Part shown: positions 24,312 to 39,200 of the stretch, piece by piece
Position numbering within the stretch: the first letter of the stretch is position 1
Layout of the letters: each line of letters starts with the position of its first letter
Assembly: GCA_026686845.1 (NCBI GenBank)
Contig: JAIVEN010000044.1
Coordinates: 366,572-430,571, forward strand
Origin: Adenanthera pavonina
Lineage: Eukaryota; Streptophyta; Magnoliopsida; Fabales; Fabaceae
Reading direction: 5' to 3'
Length of the DNA stretch: 64,000 bases
Made by a program: the position numbers and the translations under genes
Notes under the pieces: model-generated
Told to the model about the DNA's origin: nothing
The model's input: the letters and a program-made list of their open reading frames with translations, nothing else
Databases searched by the model: none

Positions 24312-26540
24312 ATTGAAAAGCAAATGAAAACAGAAAATCTCTCGAAATTTGCAACACGAAGAGAGCTAGTGAGTTTATCCGACATCCTCACACCAATTTG
24401 AGCCTTGGTTGATGAAATAAACACGATCGGATTCCGCTTTAACCTCATTTTGTTTGAAAGTTCCAGGTTTCTAAACATTCATCTGGAGCCTCTAAGGAGG
24501 CGAATGCCACAAGATTTGGAATTTTAAGCAACCTAGGGGGTTTATGCGGCTTACTCACAACAAATCGAGTCCAGTTGGATGAAACGTGCACAACTCGTCC
24601 TCATCATCGCGCCATTTTGGCCAAATGATCCAACTTTATGAAAATGCATTGAAAAGCAAATGAAAACAGAAAATCTCTCGAAATTTGCAACACGAAGAGA
24701 GCTAGTGAGTTTATCCGACATCCTCAGACCAATTTGAGCCTTGGTTGATGAAATAAACACAATCGGATTCCGCTTTAACCTCATTTTGTTTGAAAGTTCC
24801 AAGTTTATAAACATTCATCTGTAGCCTCTAAGGAGGAGAATGCCACAAGATTTGGAATTTTAAGCGAGGTAGGGAGTTTATGGGTCTTACTCACAACAAG
24901 TCGAGTCCAGTTGGATGAAACGTGCACAACTCGGCCTCATCATCGCGCCATTTTGGCCAAACGATCCAACCTTATGAAAATGCATTGAAAAGCAAATGAA
25001 AACAGAAAATCTCTCGAAATTTGCAACACGAAGAGAGCTAGTGAGTTTATCCGACATCCTCACACCAATTTGAGCCTTGGTTGATGACATAAACACAATC
25101 GGATTCCGCTTTAACCTCATTTTGTTTGAAAGTTTCAGGTTTCTAAACATTCATCTGGAGGCTCTAAGGAGGAGAATGCCACAAGATTTGGAATTTTAAG
25201 CGAGGTACGGAGTTTATGGGACTTACTCACAACAAGTCGAGTCCAGTTGGATGAAACGTGCACAACTCGGCCTCATCATCGCGCCATTTTGGCCAAACGA
25301 TCCAACTTTATGAAAATGCTATGAAAAGCAAATGAAAACAGAAAATCTCTCGAAATTTGCAACACGAAGAGAGCTAGTGAGTTTATCCGACATCCTCACA
25401 CCAATTTGAGCCTTGGTTGATGACATAAACACAATCGGATTCCGCTTTAACCTCATTTTGTTTGAAAGTTTCAGGTTTCTAAACATTCATCTGGAGGCTC
25501 TACGGAGGAGAATGCCACAAGATTTGGAATTTTAAGCGAGGTACGGAGTTTATGGGACTTACTCACAACAAGTCGAGTCCAGTTGGATGGAACGAGCACA
25601 ACTCGGCCTCATCATCGCGCCATTTTGGCCAAACGATCTAACTTTATGAAAATGCTATGAAAAGCAAATGAAAACAGAAAATCTCTCGAAATTTGCAACA
25701 CGAAGAGAGCTAGTGAGTTTATCCGACATCCTCACACCAATTTGAGCCTTAGTTGATGAAATAAACACGATCGGATTCCGCTTTAACCTCATTTTGTTTG
25801 AAAGTTCCAGGTTTCTAAACATTCATCTGGAGCCTCTAAGGAGGCGAATGCCACAAGATTTGGAATTTTAAGCAACCTAGGGGGTTTATGCGGCTTACTC
25901 ACAACAAATCGAGTCCAGTTGGAAGAAATGTGCACAACTCGTCCTCATCATCGCGCCATTTTGGCCAAACGATCCAACTTTATGAAAATGCATTGAAAAG
26001 CAAATGAAAACAGAAAATCTCTCGAAATTTGCAACACGAAGAGAGCTAGTGAGTTTATCCGACATCCTCAGACCAATTTGAGCCTTGGTTGATGAAATAA
26101 ACACAATCGGATTCCGCTTTAACCTCATTTTGTTTGAAAGTTCCAAGTTTATAAACATTCATCTGGAGCCTCTAAGGAGGAGAATGCCACAAGATTTGGA
26201 ATTTTAAGCAACCTAGGGGGTTTATGCGGCTTACTCACAACAAGTCGAGTCCAGTTGGATGAAACGTGCACAACTCGGCCTCATCATCGCGCCATTTTGG
26301 CCAAACGATCTAACTTTATGAAAATGCATTGAAAAGCAAATGAAAACAGAAAATCTCTCGAAATTTGCAACACGAAGAGAGCTAGTGAGTTTATCCAACA
26401 TCCTCACACCAATTTGAGCCTTGGTTGATGAAATAAACACAATCGGATTCCGCTTCAACCTCATTTTGTTTGAAAGTTCCAGGTTTCTAAACATTCATCT
26501 GGAGGCTCTACGGAGGAGAATGCCACAAGATTTGGAATTT
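24312..26540 (+). repeat. 8-monomer duplication, copy 2
   Basis: This is the partner of 21620-23850. It lacks the extra single bases present in copy 1, so it keeps exact 336-bp spacing. Similarity at a 2688-bp offset also reappears around 24130-24480 versus 26818-27168, so the cassette is part of a longer shifted pattern. Confidence 0.75.
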
Positions 26541-28214
26541 TAAGCGAGGTAGGGAGTTTATGGGTCTTACTCACAACAAGTCGAGTCCAGCTGGATGAAA
26601 CGTGCACAACTAGGCCTCATCATCGCGACATTTTGGCCAAACGATCCAACTTTATGAAAATTCATTGAAAAGCAAATGAAAACAGAAAATCTCTCGAAAT
26701 TTGCAACACGAAGAGAGCTAGTGAGTTTATCCGACATCCTCACACCAATTTGAGCCTTGGTTGATGAAATAAACACAATCGGATTCCGCTTTAACCTCAT
26801 TTTGTTTGAAAGTTCCAAGTTTCTAAACATTCATCTGGAGGCTCTACGGAGGAGAATGCCACAAGATTTGGAATTTTACGTGACCTAGGGAGTTTATGCG
26901 ACTTACTCATAACAAGTCGAGTCCAGTAGGAAGAAATGTGCACAACTCGGCTTCATCATCACGCCATTTTGGCCAAACGATCCAACTTTATGAAAATGCA
27001 TTGAAAAGCAAATGAAAACAGAAAATCTCTCGAAATTTGCAACACGAAGAGAGCTAGTGAGTTTATCCGACATCCTCAGACCAATTTGAGCCTTAGTTGA
27101 TGAAATAAACACAATCGGATTCCGCATTAACCTCATTTTGTTTGAAAGTTCCAGGTTTCTAAACATTCATCTGGAGGCTCTAAGGAGGACAATGCCACAA
27201 GATTTGAAATTCTAAGCGAGGTAGGGAGTTTATGCGGCTTACTCACAACAAGTTGGGTCTAGTAGGAAGAAACGTGAACAACTCGGCCTCATCATCACGC
27301 CATTTTGGCCAAACGATCCAACTTTATGGAAATGCATTGAAAAGCAAATGAAAACAGAAAATCTCTCGAAATTTGCAACACGAAGAGAGCTAGTGAGTTT
27401 ATCCGACATCCTCACACCAATTTGAGCCTTGGTTGATGAAACAAACACAATCGGATTCCGCTTTAACCTCATTTTGTTTGAAAGTTCCAGGTTTCTAAAC
27501 ATTCCTCTGGAGGCTCTACGGAAGAGAATGCCACAAGATTTGGAATTTTACGCGACCTAGGGAGTTTATGCGGCGTACTCACAACAAGTCCAGTCCAATT
27601 GGAAGAAATGTGCACAACTCGGCCTCATCATCACGCCATTTTGACCAAACAATCCAACTTTATGGCAATGCATTGAAAAGCAAATAAAAACAGTAAATCT
27701 CTCGAAATTTGCAACACGAAGAGAGCTAGTGAGTTTATCCGACATCCTCAGACCAATTTGAGCCTTGGTTGATGAAATAAACACAATCGGATTCCGCTTT
27801 AACCTCATTTTGTTTGAAAGTTCCAGGTTTATAAACATTCATCTATAGCCTCTAAGGAGGAGAATGCCACAAGATTTGGAATTTTAAGCGAGGTAGGGAG
27901 TTTATGGGTCTTACTCACAACAAGTCGAGTCCAGTTGGAAGAAATGTGCACAACTCGGCTTCATCATCACGCCATTTTGGCCAAACGATCCAACTTTATG
28001 AAAATGCTATAAAAAGCAAATGAAAACAGAAAATCTCTCGAAATTTGCAACACGAAGAGAGCTAGTGAGTTTATCCGACATCCTCACACCAATTTGAGCC
28101 TTGGTTGATGACATAAACACAATCGGATTCCGCTTTAACCTCATTTTGTTTGAAAGTTCCAGGATTATAAACATTCATCTGTAGCCTCTAAGGAGGAAAA
28201 TGCCACAAGATTTG

Positions 28215-30534
28215 GAATTCTAAGCGAGGTACGGAGTTTATGGGTCTTACTCACAACAAGTCGAGTCCAGTTGGATGGAACGTGCACAACTCGGCCTCAT
28301 CATCACGCCATTTTGGCCAAACGATCCAACTTTATGAAAATGCTAAGAAAAGCAAATGAAAACAGAAAATCTCTCGAAATTTGCAACACGAAGAGAGCTA
28401 GTGAGTTTATCCGACATCCTCATACCAATTTGAGCCTTGGTTGATGAAACAAACACAATCGGATTCCGCTTTAACCTCATTTTGTTTGAAAGTTCCAGGT
28501 TTCTAACCATTCATCTGGAGGCTCTACGGAGGAGAATGCCACAAGATTTGGAATTTTACGCGACCTAGGGAGTTTATGCGGCGTACTCACAACAAGTCCA
28601 GTCCAATTGGAAGAAATGTGCACAACTCGGCCTCATCATCACGCCATTTTGGCCAAACAATCCAACTTTATGGCAATGCATTGAAAAGCAAATGAAAACA
28701 GAAAATCTCTCGAAATTTGCAACACGAAGAGAGCTAGTGAGTTTATCCGACATCCTCAGACCAATTTGAGCCTTAGTTGATGAAATAAACACAATCGGAT
28801 TCCGCTTTAACCTCATTTTGTTTGAAAGTTCCAGGTTTATAAACATTCATCTGTAGCCTCTAAGGAGGAGAATGCCACAAGATTTGGAATTTTAAGCGAG
28901 GTAGGGAGTTTATGGGTCTTACTCACAACAAGTCGAGTCCAGCTGGATGAAACGTGCACAACTAGGCCTCATCATCGCGACATTTTGGCCAAACGATCCA
29001 ACTTTATGAAAATTCATTGAAAAGCAAATGAAAACAGAAAATCTCTCGAAATTTGCAACACGAAGAGAGCTAGTGAGTTTATCCGACATCCTCACACCAA
29101 TTTGAGCCTTGGTTGATGACATAAACACAATCGGATTCCGCTTTAACCTCATTTTGTTTGAAAGTTCCAGGTTTATAAACATTCATCTGTAGCCTCTAAG
29201 GAGGAGAATGCCACAAGATTTGGAATTTTAAGCGAGGTAGGGAGTTTATGGGTCTTACTCACAACAAGTCGAGTCCAGTTGGAAGAAATGTGCACAACTC
29301 GGCTTCATCATCACGCCATTTTGGCCAAACGATCCAACTTTATGAAAATGCTATGAAAAGCAAATGAAAACAGAAAATCTCTCGAAATTTGCAACACGAA
29401 GAGAGCTAGTGAGTTTATCCGACATCCTCACACCAATTTGAGCCTTGGTTGATGACATAAACACAATCGGATTCCGCTTTAACCTCATTTTGTTTGAAAG
29501 TTCCAGGTTTATAAACATTCATCTGTAGCCACTAAGGAGGAGAATGCCACAAGATTTGGAATTTTAAGCGAGGTACGGAGTTTATGGGTCTTACTCACAA
29601 CAAGTCGAGTCCAGTTGGATGAAACGTGCACAACTCGGCCTCATCATCGCGCCATTTTGGCCAAACGATCCAACTTTATGAAAATGCTATGAAACGCAAA
29701 TGAAAACAGAAAATCTCTCGAAATTTGCAACACGAAGAGAGCTAGTGAGATTATCCGACATCCTCACACCAATTTGAGCCTTGGTTGATGAAACAAACAC
29801 AATCGGATTCCGCTTTAACCTCATTTTGTTTGAAAGTTCCAGGTTTCTAAACATTCATCTGGAGGCTCTACGGAGGAGAATGCCACAAGATTTGGAATTT
29901 TACGCCACCTAGGGAGTTTATCCGGCGTACTCACAACAAGTCCAGTCCAATTGGAAGAAATATGCACAACTCGGCCTCATCATCACGCCATTTTGGCCAA
30001 ACAATCCAACTTTATGGCAATGCATTGAAAAGCAAATGAAAACAGAAAATCTCTCGAAATTTGCAACACGAAGAGAGCTAGTGAGTTTATCCGACATCCT
30101 CAGACCAATTTGAGCCTTAGTTGATGAAATAAACACAATCGGATTCCGCTTTTACCTCATTTTGTTTGAAAGTTCCAGGTTTATAAACATTCATCTGTAG
30201 CCTCTAAGGAGGAGAATGCCACAAGATTTGGAATTTTAAGCGAGGTAGGGAGTTTATGGGTCTTACTCACAACAAGTCGAGTCCAGCGGGATGAAACGTG
30301 CACAACTAGGCCTCATCATCGCGACATTTTGGCTAAACGATCCAACTTTATGAAAATTCATTGAAAAGCAAATGAAAACAGAAAATCTCTCGAAATTTGC
30401 AACACGAAGAGAGCTAGTGTGTTTATCCGACATCCTCACACCAATTTGAGCCTTGGTTGATGAAATAAACACAATCGGATTCCGCTTTAACCTCATTTTG
30501 TTTGAAAGTTCCAGGTTTATAAACATTCATCTGT
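28215..30534 (+). repeat. 4-monomer higher-order repeat, 1344-bp period
   Basis: Variants repeat exactly 1344 bp apart. These include AGGTACGGAGTTTATGGGTC near 28228 and 29572, a GGCGTACTCACAACAAGTCC type near 28580 and 29924, and a GCGACATTTTGGC type near 28976 and 30320. Confidence 0.7.
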
Positions 30535-33500
30535 AACCTCTAAGGAGGAGAATGCCACAAGATTTGGAATTTTAAGCGACCTAGGGGGTTTATGCGGCTT
30601 ACTCACAACAAGTCGAGCCCAGTTGGATGAAACGTGCACAACTCGGCCTCATCATCGCGCCATTTTGGCCAAACGATCCAACTTTATGAAAATGCATTGA
30701 AAAGCAAATGAAAACAGAAAATCTCTCGAAATTTGCAACACGAAGAGAGCTAGTGAGTTTATCCGACATCCTCACACCAATTTGAGCCTTGGTTGATGAC
30801 ATAAACACAATCGGATTCCGCTTTAACCTCATTTTATTTGAAAGTTTTAGGTTTCTAAACATTCATTTGGAGGCTCTACGGAGGAGAATGCCACAATAGT
30901 TGGAATTTTACGCTACCTAGGGGGTTTATGCGGCTTACTCACAACAAGTCGAGTCCAATAGGAAGAAACGTCCACAACTCGGCCTCATCATCACGCCATT
31001 TTGGCCAAATGATCCAACTTTATGAAAATGCATTGAAAAGCAAATAAAAACAGAAAATCTCTCGAAATTTGCAACACGAAGAGAACTAGTGAGTTTATCC
31101 GACATCCTCACACCAATTTGAGCCTTGGTTGATGAAATAAACACAATCGGATTCCGCTTTAACCTCATTTTCTTTGAAAGTTCCAGGTTTCTAAACATTC
31201 ATCTGGAGGCTCTAAGGAGGACAATGCCACAAGATTTGAAATTCTAAGCGAGGTAGGGAGTTTATGGGTCTTACTCACAACAAGTCGAGTCCAGTAGGAA
31301 GAAACGTGCACAACTCGGCCTCATCATCACGCCATTTTGGCCAAACGATCCAACTTTATGGAAATGCATTGAAAAGCAAATGAAAACAGAAAATCTCTCG
31401 AAATTTGCAACACGAAGAGAGCTAGTGAGTTTATCCGACATCCTCACACCAATTTGAGCCTTGGTTGATGACATAAACACAATCGGATTCCGCTTTAACC
31501 TCATTTTGTTTGAAAGTTCCAGGTTTCTAAATATTCATCTGGAGGCTCTAAGGAGGACAATGCCACAAGATTTGAAATTCTAAGCGAGGTAGGGAGTTTA
31601 TGCGGCTTACTCACAACAAGTCGAGTCCAGTAGGAAGAAACGTGCACAACTCGGCCTCATCATCACGCCATTTTGGCCAAACGATCCAACTTTATGAAAA
31701 TGCATTGAAAAGCAAAAGAAATCGGAAAATCTCTCGAAATTTGCAACACGAAGAGAGCTAGTGAGTTTATCCGACATCCTCACACCAATTTGAGCCTTGG
31801 TTGATGCAATAAACACAATCGGATTCCGCTTTAACCTCATTTTGTTTGAAAGTTCCAGGTTTCTAAACATTCATCTGGAGGCTCTAAGGAGGACAATGCC
31901 ACAAGATTTGAAATTCTAAGCGAGGTAGGGAGTTTATGCGGCTTACTCACAACAGTTTGAGTCTAGTTGGAAGAAACGTGCACAATTCGGCCTCATCATC
32001 ACACCATTTTGGCCAAACGATCCAACTTTATGAAAATGCATTGAAAAGCAAATGAAATCGGAAAATCTCTCGAAATTTGCAACATGAAGAGAGCTAGTGA
32101 GTTTATCCGACATCCTCACACCAATTTGAGCCTTGGTTAAAGCAATAAACACAATTGGATTCCGCTTTAACCTCATTTTGTTTGAAAGTTCCAGGTTTCT
32201 AAACATTCATCTGGAGGCTCTAAGGAGGACAATGCCACAAGATTTGAAATTCTAAGCGAGGTAGGGAGTTTATGCGGCTTACTCACAACAAGTTGAGTCC
32301 AGTAGGAAGAAACGTGCACAACTCGGCCTCATCATCACGCCATTTTGGCCAAACGATCCAACTTTATGGAAATGCATTGAAAAGCAAACGAAAACAGAAA
32401 ATCTCTCAAAATTTGCAACACGAAGAGAGCTAGTGAGATTATCCGACATCCTCACACCAATTTGAGCCTTGGTTGATGAAATAAACACAATCCGATTCCA
32501 CTTTAACCTCATTTTGTTTGAAAGTTCCAGGTTTATAAACATTCATCTGGAGGCTCTAAGGAGGACAATGCCACAAGATTTGAAATTCTAAGCGAGGTAG
32601 GGAGTTTATGCGGCTTACTCACAACAAGTCGAGTCCAGTAGGAAGAAACGTGCACAACTCGGCCTCATCATCACGCCATTTTGGCCAAACAATCCAACTT
32701 TATGAAAATGCATTGAAAAGCAAATGAAAATAGAAAATCTCTCGAAATTTGCAACACGAAGAGAGCTAGTGAGTTTATCCGACATCCTCACACCAATTTG
32801 AGCCTTGGTTGATGACATAAACACAATCGGATTCCGCTTTAACCTCATTTTGTTTGAAAGTTCCAGGTTTCTAAACATTCATCTGGAGGCTCTACGGAGG
32901 AGAATGCCACAAAATTTGGAATTTTACGCGACCTAGGGAGTTTATGGGTCTTACTCACAACAATTTGAGTCTAGTTGGAAGAAACGTGCACAATTCGGCC
33001 TCATCATCACGCCATTTTGGCCAAACGATCCAACTTTATGAAAATGCATTGAATAGCAAAAGAAATCAGAAAATCTCTCGAAATTTGCAACACGAAGAGC
33101 GCTAGTGAGTTTATCCGACATCCTCACACCAATTTGAGCCTTGGTTGATGAAATAAACACAATCGGATTCCGCTTTAACCTCATTTTGTTTGAAAGTTCC
33201 AGGTTTCTAAACATTCATCTGGAGGCTCTAAGGAGGACAATGCCACAAGATTTGAAATTCTAAGCGAGGTAGGGAGTTTATGCGGCTTACTCACAACAAT
33301 TTGAGTCTAGTTGGAAGAAACGTGCACAATTCGGCCTCATCATCACACCATTTTGGCCAAATGATCCAACTTTATGAAAATGCATTGAAAAGCAAATGAA
33401 ATCGGAAAATCTCTCGAAATTTGGAACACGAAGAGCGCTAGTGAGTTTATCCGACATCCTCACACCAATTTGAGCCTTGGTTGATGAAATAAACACAATC

Positions 33501-34249
33501 GGATTCTGCTTTAACCTCATTTTGTTTGAAAGTTTCAGGTTTCTAAACATTCATCTTGAGCCTCTACGGAGGAGAATGCCACAAGATTTGGAATTTTAAG
33601 CGACCTAGGGAGTTTATGCGGCTTACTCACAACAAGTCGAGTCCAGTAGGAAGAAACGTGCACAACTCGGCCTCATCATCATGCCATTTTGGCCAAACGA
33701 TCCAACTTTATGAAAGTGCTATGAAAAGCAAATGAAAACAGAAAATCTCTCAAAATTTGCAACACGAAGAGAGCTAGTGAGTTTATCCGACATCCTCACA
33801 CCAATTTGAGCCTTGGTTGATGAAATAAACACAATCGGATTCCGCTTTAACCTCATTTTGTTTGAAAGTTCCAGGTTTCTAAACATTCATCTGGAGGCTC
33901 TAAGGAGGATAATGCCACAAGATTTGAAATTCTAAGCGAGGTAGGGAGTTTATGCGGCTTACTCACAACAAGTCGAGTCCAGTAGGAAGAAACGTGCACA
34001 ACTCGGCCTCATCATCACGCCATTTTGGAAAAACGATCCAACTTTATGGAAATGCATTGAAAAGCAAACGAAAACAGAAAATCTCTCGAAATTTGCAACA
34101 CGAAGAGAGCTAGTGAGTTTATCCGACATCCTCACACCAATTTGAGCCTTGGTTGATGCAATAAACACAATTGGATTCCGCTTTAACCTCATTTTGTTTG
34201 AAAGTTCCAGGTTTCTAAACATTCATCTGGAGGCTCTAAGGAGGACAAT

Positions 34250-36214
34250 GCCACAAGATTTGGAATTTTAAGCGACCTAGGGGGTTTATGCGGCTTACTC
34301 ACAACAAGTCGAGTCCAGTAGGAAGAAACGTGCACAACTCGGCCTCATCATCACGCCATTTTGGCCAAACGATCCAACTTTATGAAAATGCATTGAAAAG
34401 CAAAAGAAATCAGAAAATCTCTCGAAATTTGCAACACGAAGAGAGCTAGTGAGTTTATCCGACATCCTCACACCAATTTGAGCCTTGGTTGATGCAATAA
34501 ACACAATCGTATTCCGCTTTAACCTCATTTTGTTTGAAAGTTCCAGGTTTCTAAACATTCATCTGGAGGCTCTAAGGAGGACAATGCCACAAGATTTGAA
34601 ATTCTAAGCGAGGTAGGGAGTTTATGCGGCTTACTCACAACAGTTTGAGTCTAGTTGGAAGAAATGTGCACAATTCGGCCTCATCATCACACCATTTTGG
34701 CCAAACGATCCAACTTTATGAAAATGCATTGAAAAGCAAATGAAATCGGAAAATCTCTCGAAATTTGCAACACGAAGAGAGCTAGTGAGTTTATCCGACA
34801 TCCTCACACCAATTTGAGCCTTGGTTAAAGCAATAAACACAATCGGATTCCGCTTTAACCTCATTTTGTTTGAAAGTTCCAGGTTTCTAAACATTCATCT
34901 GGAGGCTCTACGGAGGAGAATACCACAAGATTTGGAATTTTACGTGACCTAGGGATTTTATGCGGCTTACTCACAACAAGTCGAGTCCAGTTGGAAGAAA
35001 TGTGCACAACTCGGCTTCATCATCACGCCATTTTGGCCAAACGATCCAACTTTATGAAAATGCTATGAAAAGCAAATGAAAACGGAAAATCTCTCGAAAT
35101 TTGCAACACGAAGAGAGCTAGTGAGTTTATCCGACATCCTCACACCAATTTGAGCCTTGGTTGATTAAATAAACACAATCGGATTCCGCTTTAACCTCAT
35201 TTTGTTTGAAAGTTTCAGGTTTCTAAACATTCATCTGTAGCCTCTAAGGGGGAGAATGCCACAAGATTTGGAATTTTAAGCGAGGTAGGGAGTTTATGGG
35301 TCTTCCTCACAACAAGTCGAGTCCAGTTGGATGAAACGTGCACAACTCGGCCTCATCATCACGCCATTTTGGCCAAATGATCCAACTTTATGAAAATGCA
35401 TAGAAAAGCAAATGAAAACAGAAAATCTCTCGAAATTTGCAACACGAAGAGAGCTAGTGAGATTATCCGACATCCTCACACCAATTTGAGCCTTGGTTGA
35501 TGAAATAAACACAATCGGATTCCGCTTTAACCTCATTTTGTTTGAAAGTTCCTGGTTTCTAAACATTCATATGGAGCCTCTAAGGAGGAGAATGCCACAA
35601 GATTTGGAATTTTAAGCGACCTAGGGGGTTTATGCGGCTTACTCACAACAAGTCGAGTCCAGTAGGAAGAAACGTGCACAACTCGGCCTCATCATCACGC
35701 CATTTTGGCCAAACGATCCAACTTTATGAAAATGCATTGAAAAGCAAAAGAAATCAGAAAATCTCTCGAAATTTGCAACACGAAGAGAGCTAGTGAGTTT
35801 ATCCGACATCCTCACACCAATTTGAGCCTTGGTTGATGCAATAAACACAATCGTATTCCGCTTTAACCTCATTTTGTTTGAAAGTTCCAGGTTTCTAAAC
35901 ATTCATCTGGAGGCTCTAAGGAGGACAATGCCACAAGATTTGAAATTCTAAGCGAGGTAGGGAGTTTATGCGGCTTACTCACAACAGTTTGAGTCTAGTT
36001 GGAAGAAACGTGCACAATTCGGCCTCATCATCACACCATTTTGGCCAAACGATCCAACTTTATGAAAATGCATTGAAAAGCAAATGAAATCGGAAAATCT
36101 CTCGAAATTTGCAACACGAAGAGAGCTAGTGAGTTTATCCGACATCCTCACACCAATTTGAGCCTTGGTTAAAGCAATAAACACAATTGGATTCCGCTTT
36201 AACCTCATTTTGTT
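34250..36214 (+). repeat. 4-monomer higher-order repeat, 1344-bp period
   Basis: 34250-34870 and 35594-36214 share private variants at 1344-bp spacing. One is ACACAATCGTATTCCGC. Others are CAGTTTGAGTCTAGTTGG and TTGGTTAAAGCAATAAAC. Confidence 0.7.
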
Positions 36215-39200
36215 TGAAAGTTCCAGGTTTCTAAACATTCATCTGGAGGCTCTAAGGAGGACAATGCCACAAGATTTGAAATTCTAAGCGAGGTAGGGAG
36301 TTTATGCGGCTTACTCACAACAAGTTGAGTCCAGTAGGAAGAAACGTGCACAACTCGGCCTCATCATCACGCCATTTTGGCCAAACGATCCAACTTTATG
36401 GAAATGCATTGAAAAGCAAATGAAAACAGAAAATCTCTCGAAATTTGCAACACGAAGAGAGCTAGTGAGATTATCCGACATCCTCACACCAATTTGAGCC
36501 TTGGTTGATGAAATAAACACAATCGGATTCCGCTTTAACCTCATTTTGTTTGAAAGTTCCAGGTTTCTAAACATTCATATGGAGCCTCTAAGGAGGAGAA
36601 TGCCACAAGATTTGGAATTTTAATCGACCTAGGGGGTTTATGCGGCTTACTCACAACAAGTCGAGTCCAGTTGGAAGAAATGTGCACAACTCGGCTTCAT
36701 CATCACGCCATTTTGGCCAAACGATCCAACTTTATGAAAATGCATTGAAAAGCAAATGAAAACAGAAAATCTCTCGAAATTTGCAACACAGAGAGCTAGT
36801 GAGTTTATCCGACATCCTCACACCAATTTGAGCCTTGGTTGATGAAATAAACACAATCGGATTCCACTTTAACCTCATTTTGTTTGAAAGTTCCAGGTTT
36901 ATAAACATTCATCTGTAGCCTCTAAGGGGGAGAATGCCACAAGATTTGGAATTTTAAGCGAGGTAGGGAGTTTATGGGCCTTACTCACAACAAGTCTAGT
37001 CCAGTTGGATGAAACGTGCACAACTCGGCCTCATCATCGCGCCATTTTGGCCAAATGATCCAACTTTATGAAAATGCTATGAAAGGCAAATGAAAACAGA
37101 AAATCTCTCGAAATTTGCAACACGAAGAGAGCTGGTGAGTTTATCCGACATCCTCACACCAATTTGAGCCTTGGTTGATGCAATAAACACAATCGGATTC
37201 CGCTTTAACCTCATTTTGTTTGAAAGTTCCAGGTTTCTAAACATTCATATGGAGCGTCTAAGGAGGAGAATGCCACAAGATTTGGAATTTTAAGCGACCT
37301 AGGGGGTTTATGCGGCTTACTCACAACAAGTCGTGTCCAGTAGGAAGAAACGTGCACAACTCGGCCTCATCATCACGCCATTTTGGCCAAACGATCCAAC
37401 TTTATGAAAATGCTATGAAAAGCAAATGAAAACAGAAAATCTCTCGAAATTTGCAACACGAAGAGAGCTAGTGAGTTTATCCGACATCCTCACACCAATT
37501 TGAGCCTTGGTTGATGACATAAACACAATCGGATTCCGCTTTAACCTCATTTTGTTTGAAAGTTCCAGGTTTCTAAACATTCATCTGGAGGCTCCACGGA
37601 GGAGAATGCCACAAGATTTGCAATTTTACGCGACCTAGGGAGTTTATGCGGCTTACTCACAACAAGTCGAGTCCAGTTGGAAGAAATGTGCACAACTCGG
37701 CTTCATCATCACGCCATTTTGGCCAAACGATCCAACTTTATGAAAATGCATTGAAAAGCAAATGAAAACAGAAAATCTCTCGAAATTTGCAACACAGAGA
37801 GCTAGTGAGTTTATCCGACATCCTCACACCAATTTGAGCCTTGGTTGATGAAATAAACACAATCGGATTCCACTTTAACCTCATTTTGTTTGAAAGTTCC
37901 AGGTTTCTAAACATTCATCTGGAGCCTCTACGGAGGAGAATGCCACAAGATTTGGAATTTTAAGCGAGGTAGGGAGTTTATGGGTCTTACTCACAACAAG
38001 TCGAGTCCAGTTGGATGAAACGTGCACAACTCGGCCTCATCATCGCGCCATTTTGGCCAAATGATCCAACTTTATGAAAATGCTATGAAAGGCAAATGAA
38101 ATCAGAAAATCTCTCGAAATTTGCAACACGAAGAGAGCTAGTGAGTTTATCCGACATCCTCACACCAATTTGAGCCTCGGTTGATGAAATAAACACAATC
38201 GGATTCCGCTTTAACCTCATTTTGTTTGAAAGTTCCAGGTTTCTAAACATTCATATGGAGCCTCTAAGGAGGTGAATGCCACAAGATTTGGAATTTTAAG
38301 CGACCTAGGGGGTTTATGCGGCTTACTCACAACAAGTCGTGTCCAGTAGGAAGAAACGTGCACAACTCGGCCTCATCATCACGCCATTTTGGCCAAACGA
38401 TCCAACTTTATGAAAATGCTATGAAAAGCAAATGAAAACAGAAAATCTCTCGAAATTTGCAACACGAAAAGAGCTAGTGAGTTTATCCGACATCCTCACA
38501 CCAATTTGAGCCTTGGTTGATGACATAAACACAATCGGATTCCGCTTTAACCTCATTTTGTTTGAAAGTTCCAGGTTTCTAAACATTCATCTGTAGCCTC
38601 TAAGGGGGAGAATGCCACAAGATTTGGAATTTTAAGCGAGGTAGGGAGTTTATGGGTCTTACTCACAACAAGTCGAGTCCAGCTGGATGAAACGTGCACA
38701 ACTCGGCCTCATCATCGCGCCATTTTGGCCAAAGGATCCAACTTTATGAAAATACTATGAAAGGCAAATGAAAACAGAAAATCTCTCGAAATTTGCAACA
38801 CGAAGAGAGCTAGTGAGTTTATCCGACATCCTCACACCAATTTGAGCCTTGGTTGATGAAATAAACACAATCGGATTCCACTTTAACCTCATTTTGTTTG
38901 AAAGTTCCAGGTTTATAAACATTCATCTGTAGCCTCTAAGGGGGAGAATGCCACAAGATTTGGAATTTTAAGCGAGGTAGGGAGTTTATGGGTCTTACTC
39001 ACAACAAGTCGAGTCCAGTTGGATGAAACGTGCACAACTCGGCCTCATCATCGCGCCATTTTGGCCAAATGATCCAACTTTATGAAAATGCTATGAAAGG
39101 CAAATGAAAACAGAAAATCTATCGAAATTTGCAACACGAAGAGAGCTAGTGAGTTTATCCGACATCCTCACACCAATTTGAGCCTTGGTTGCTGAAATAA

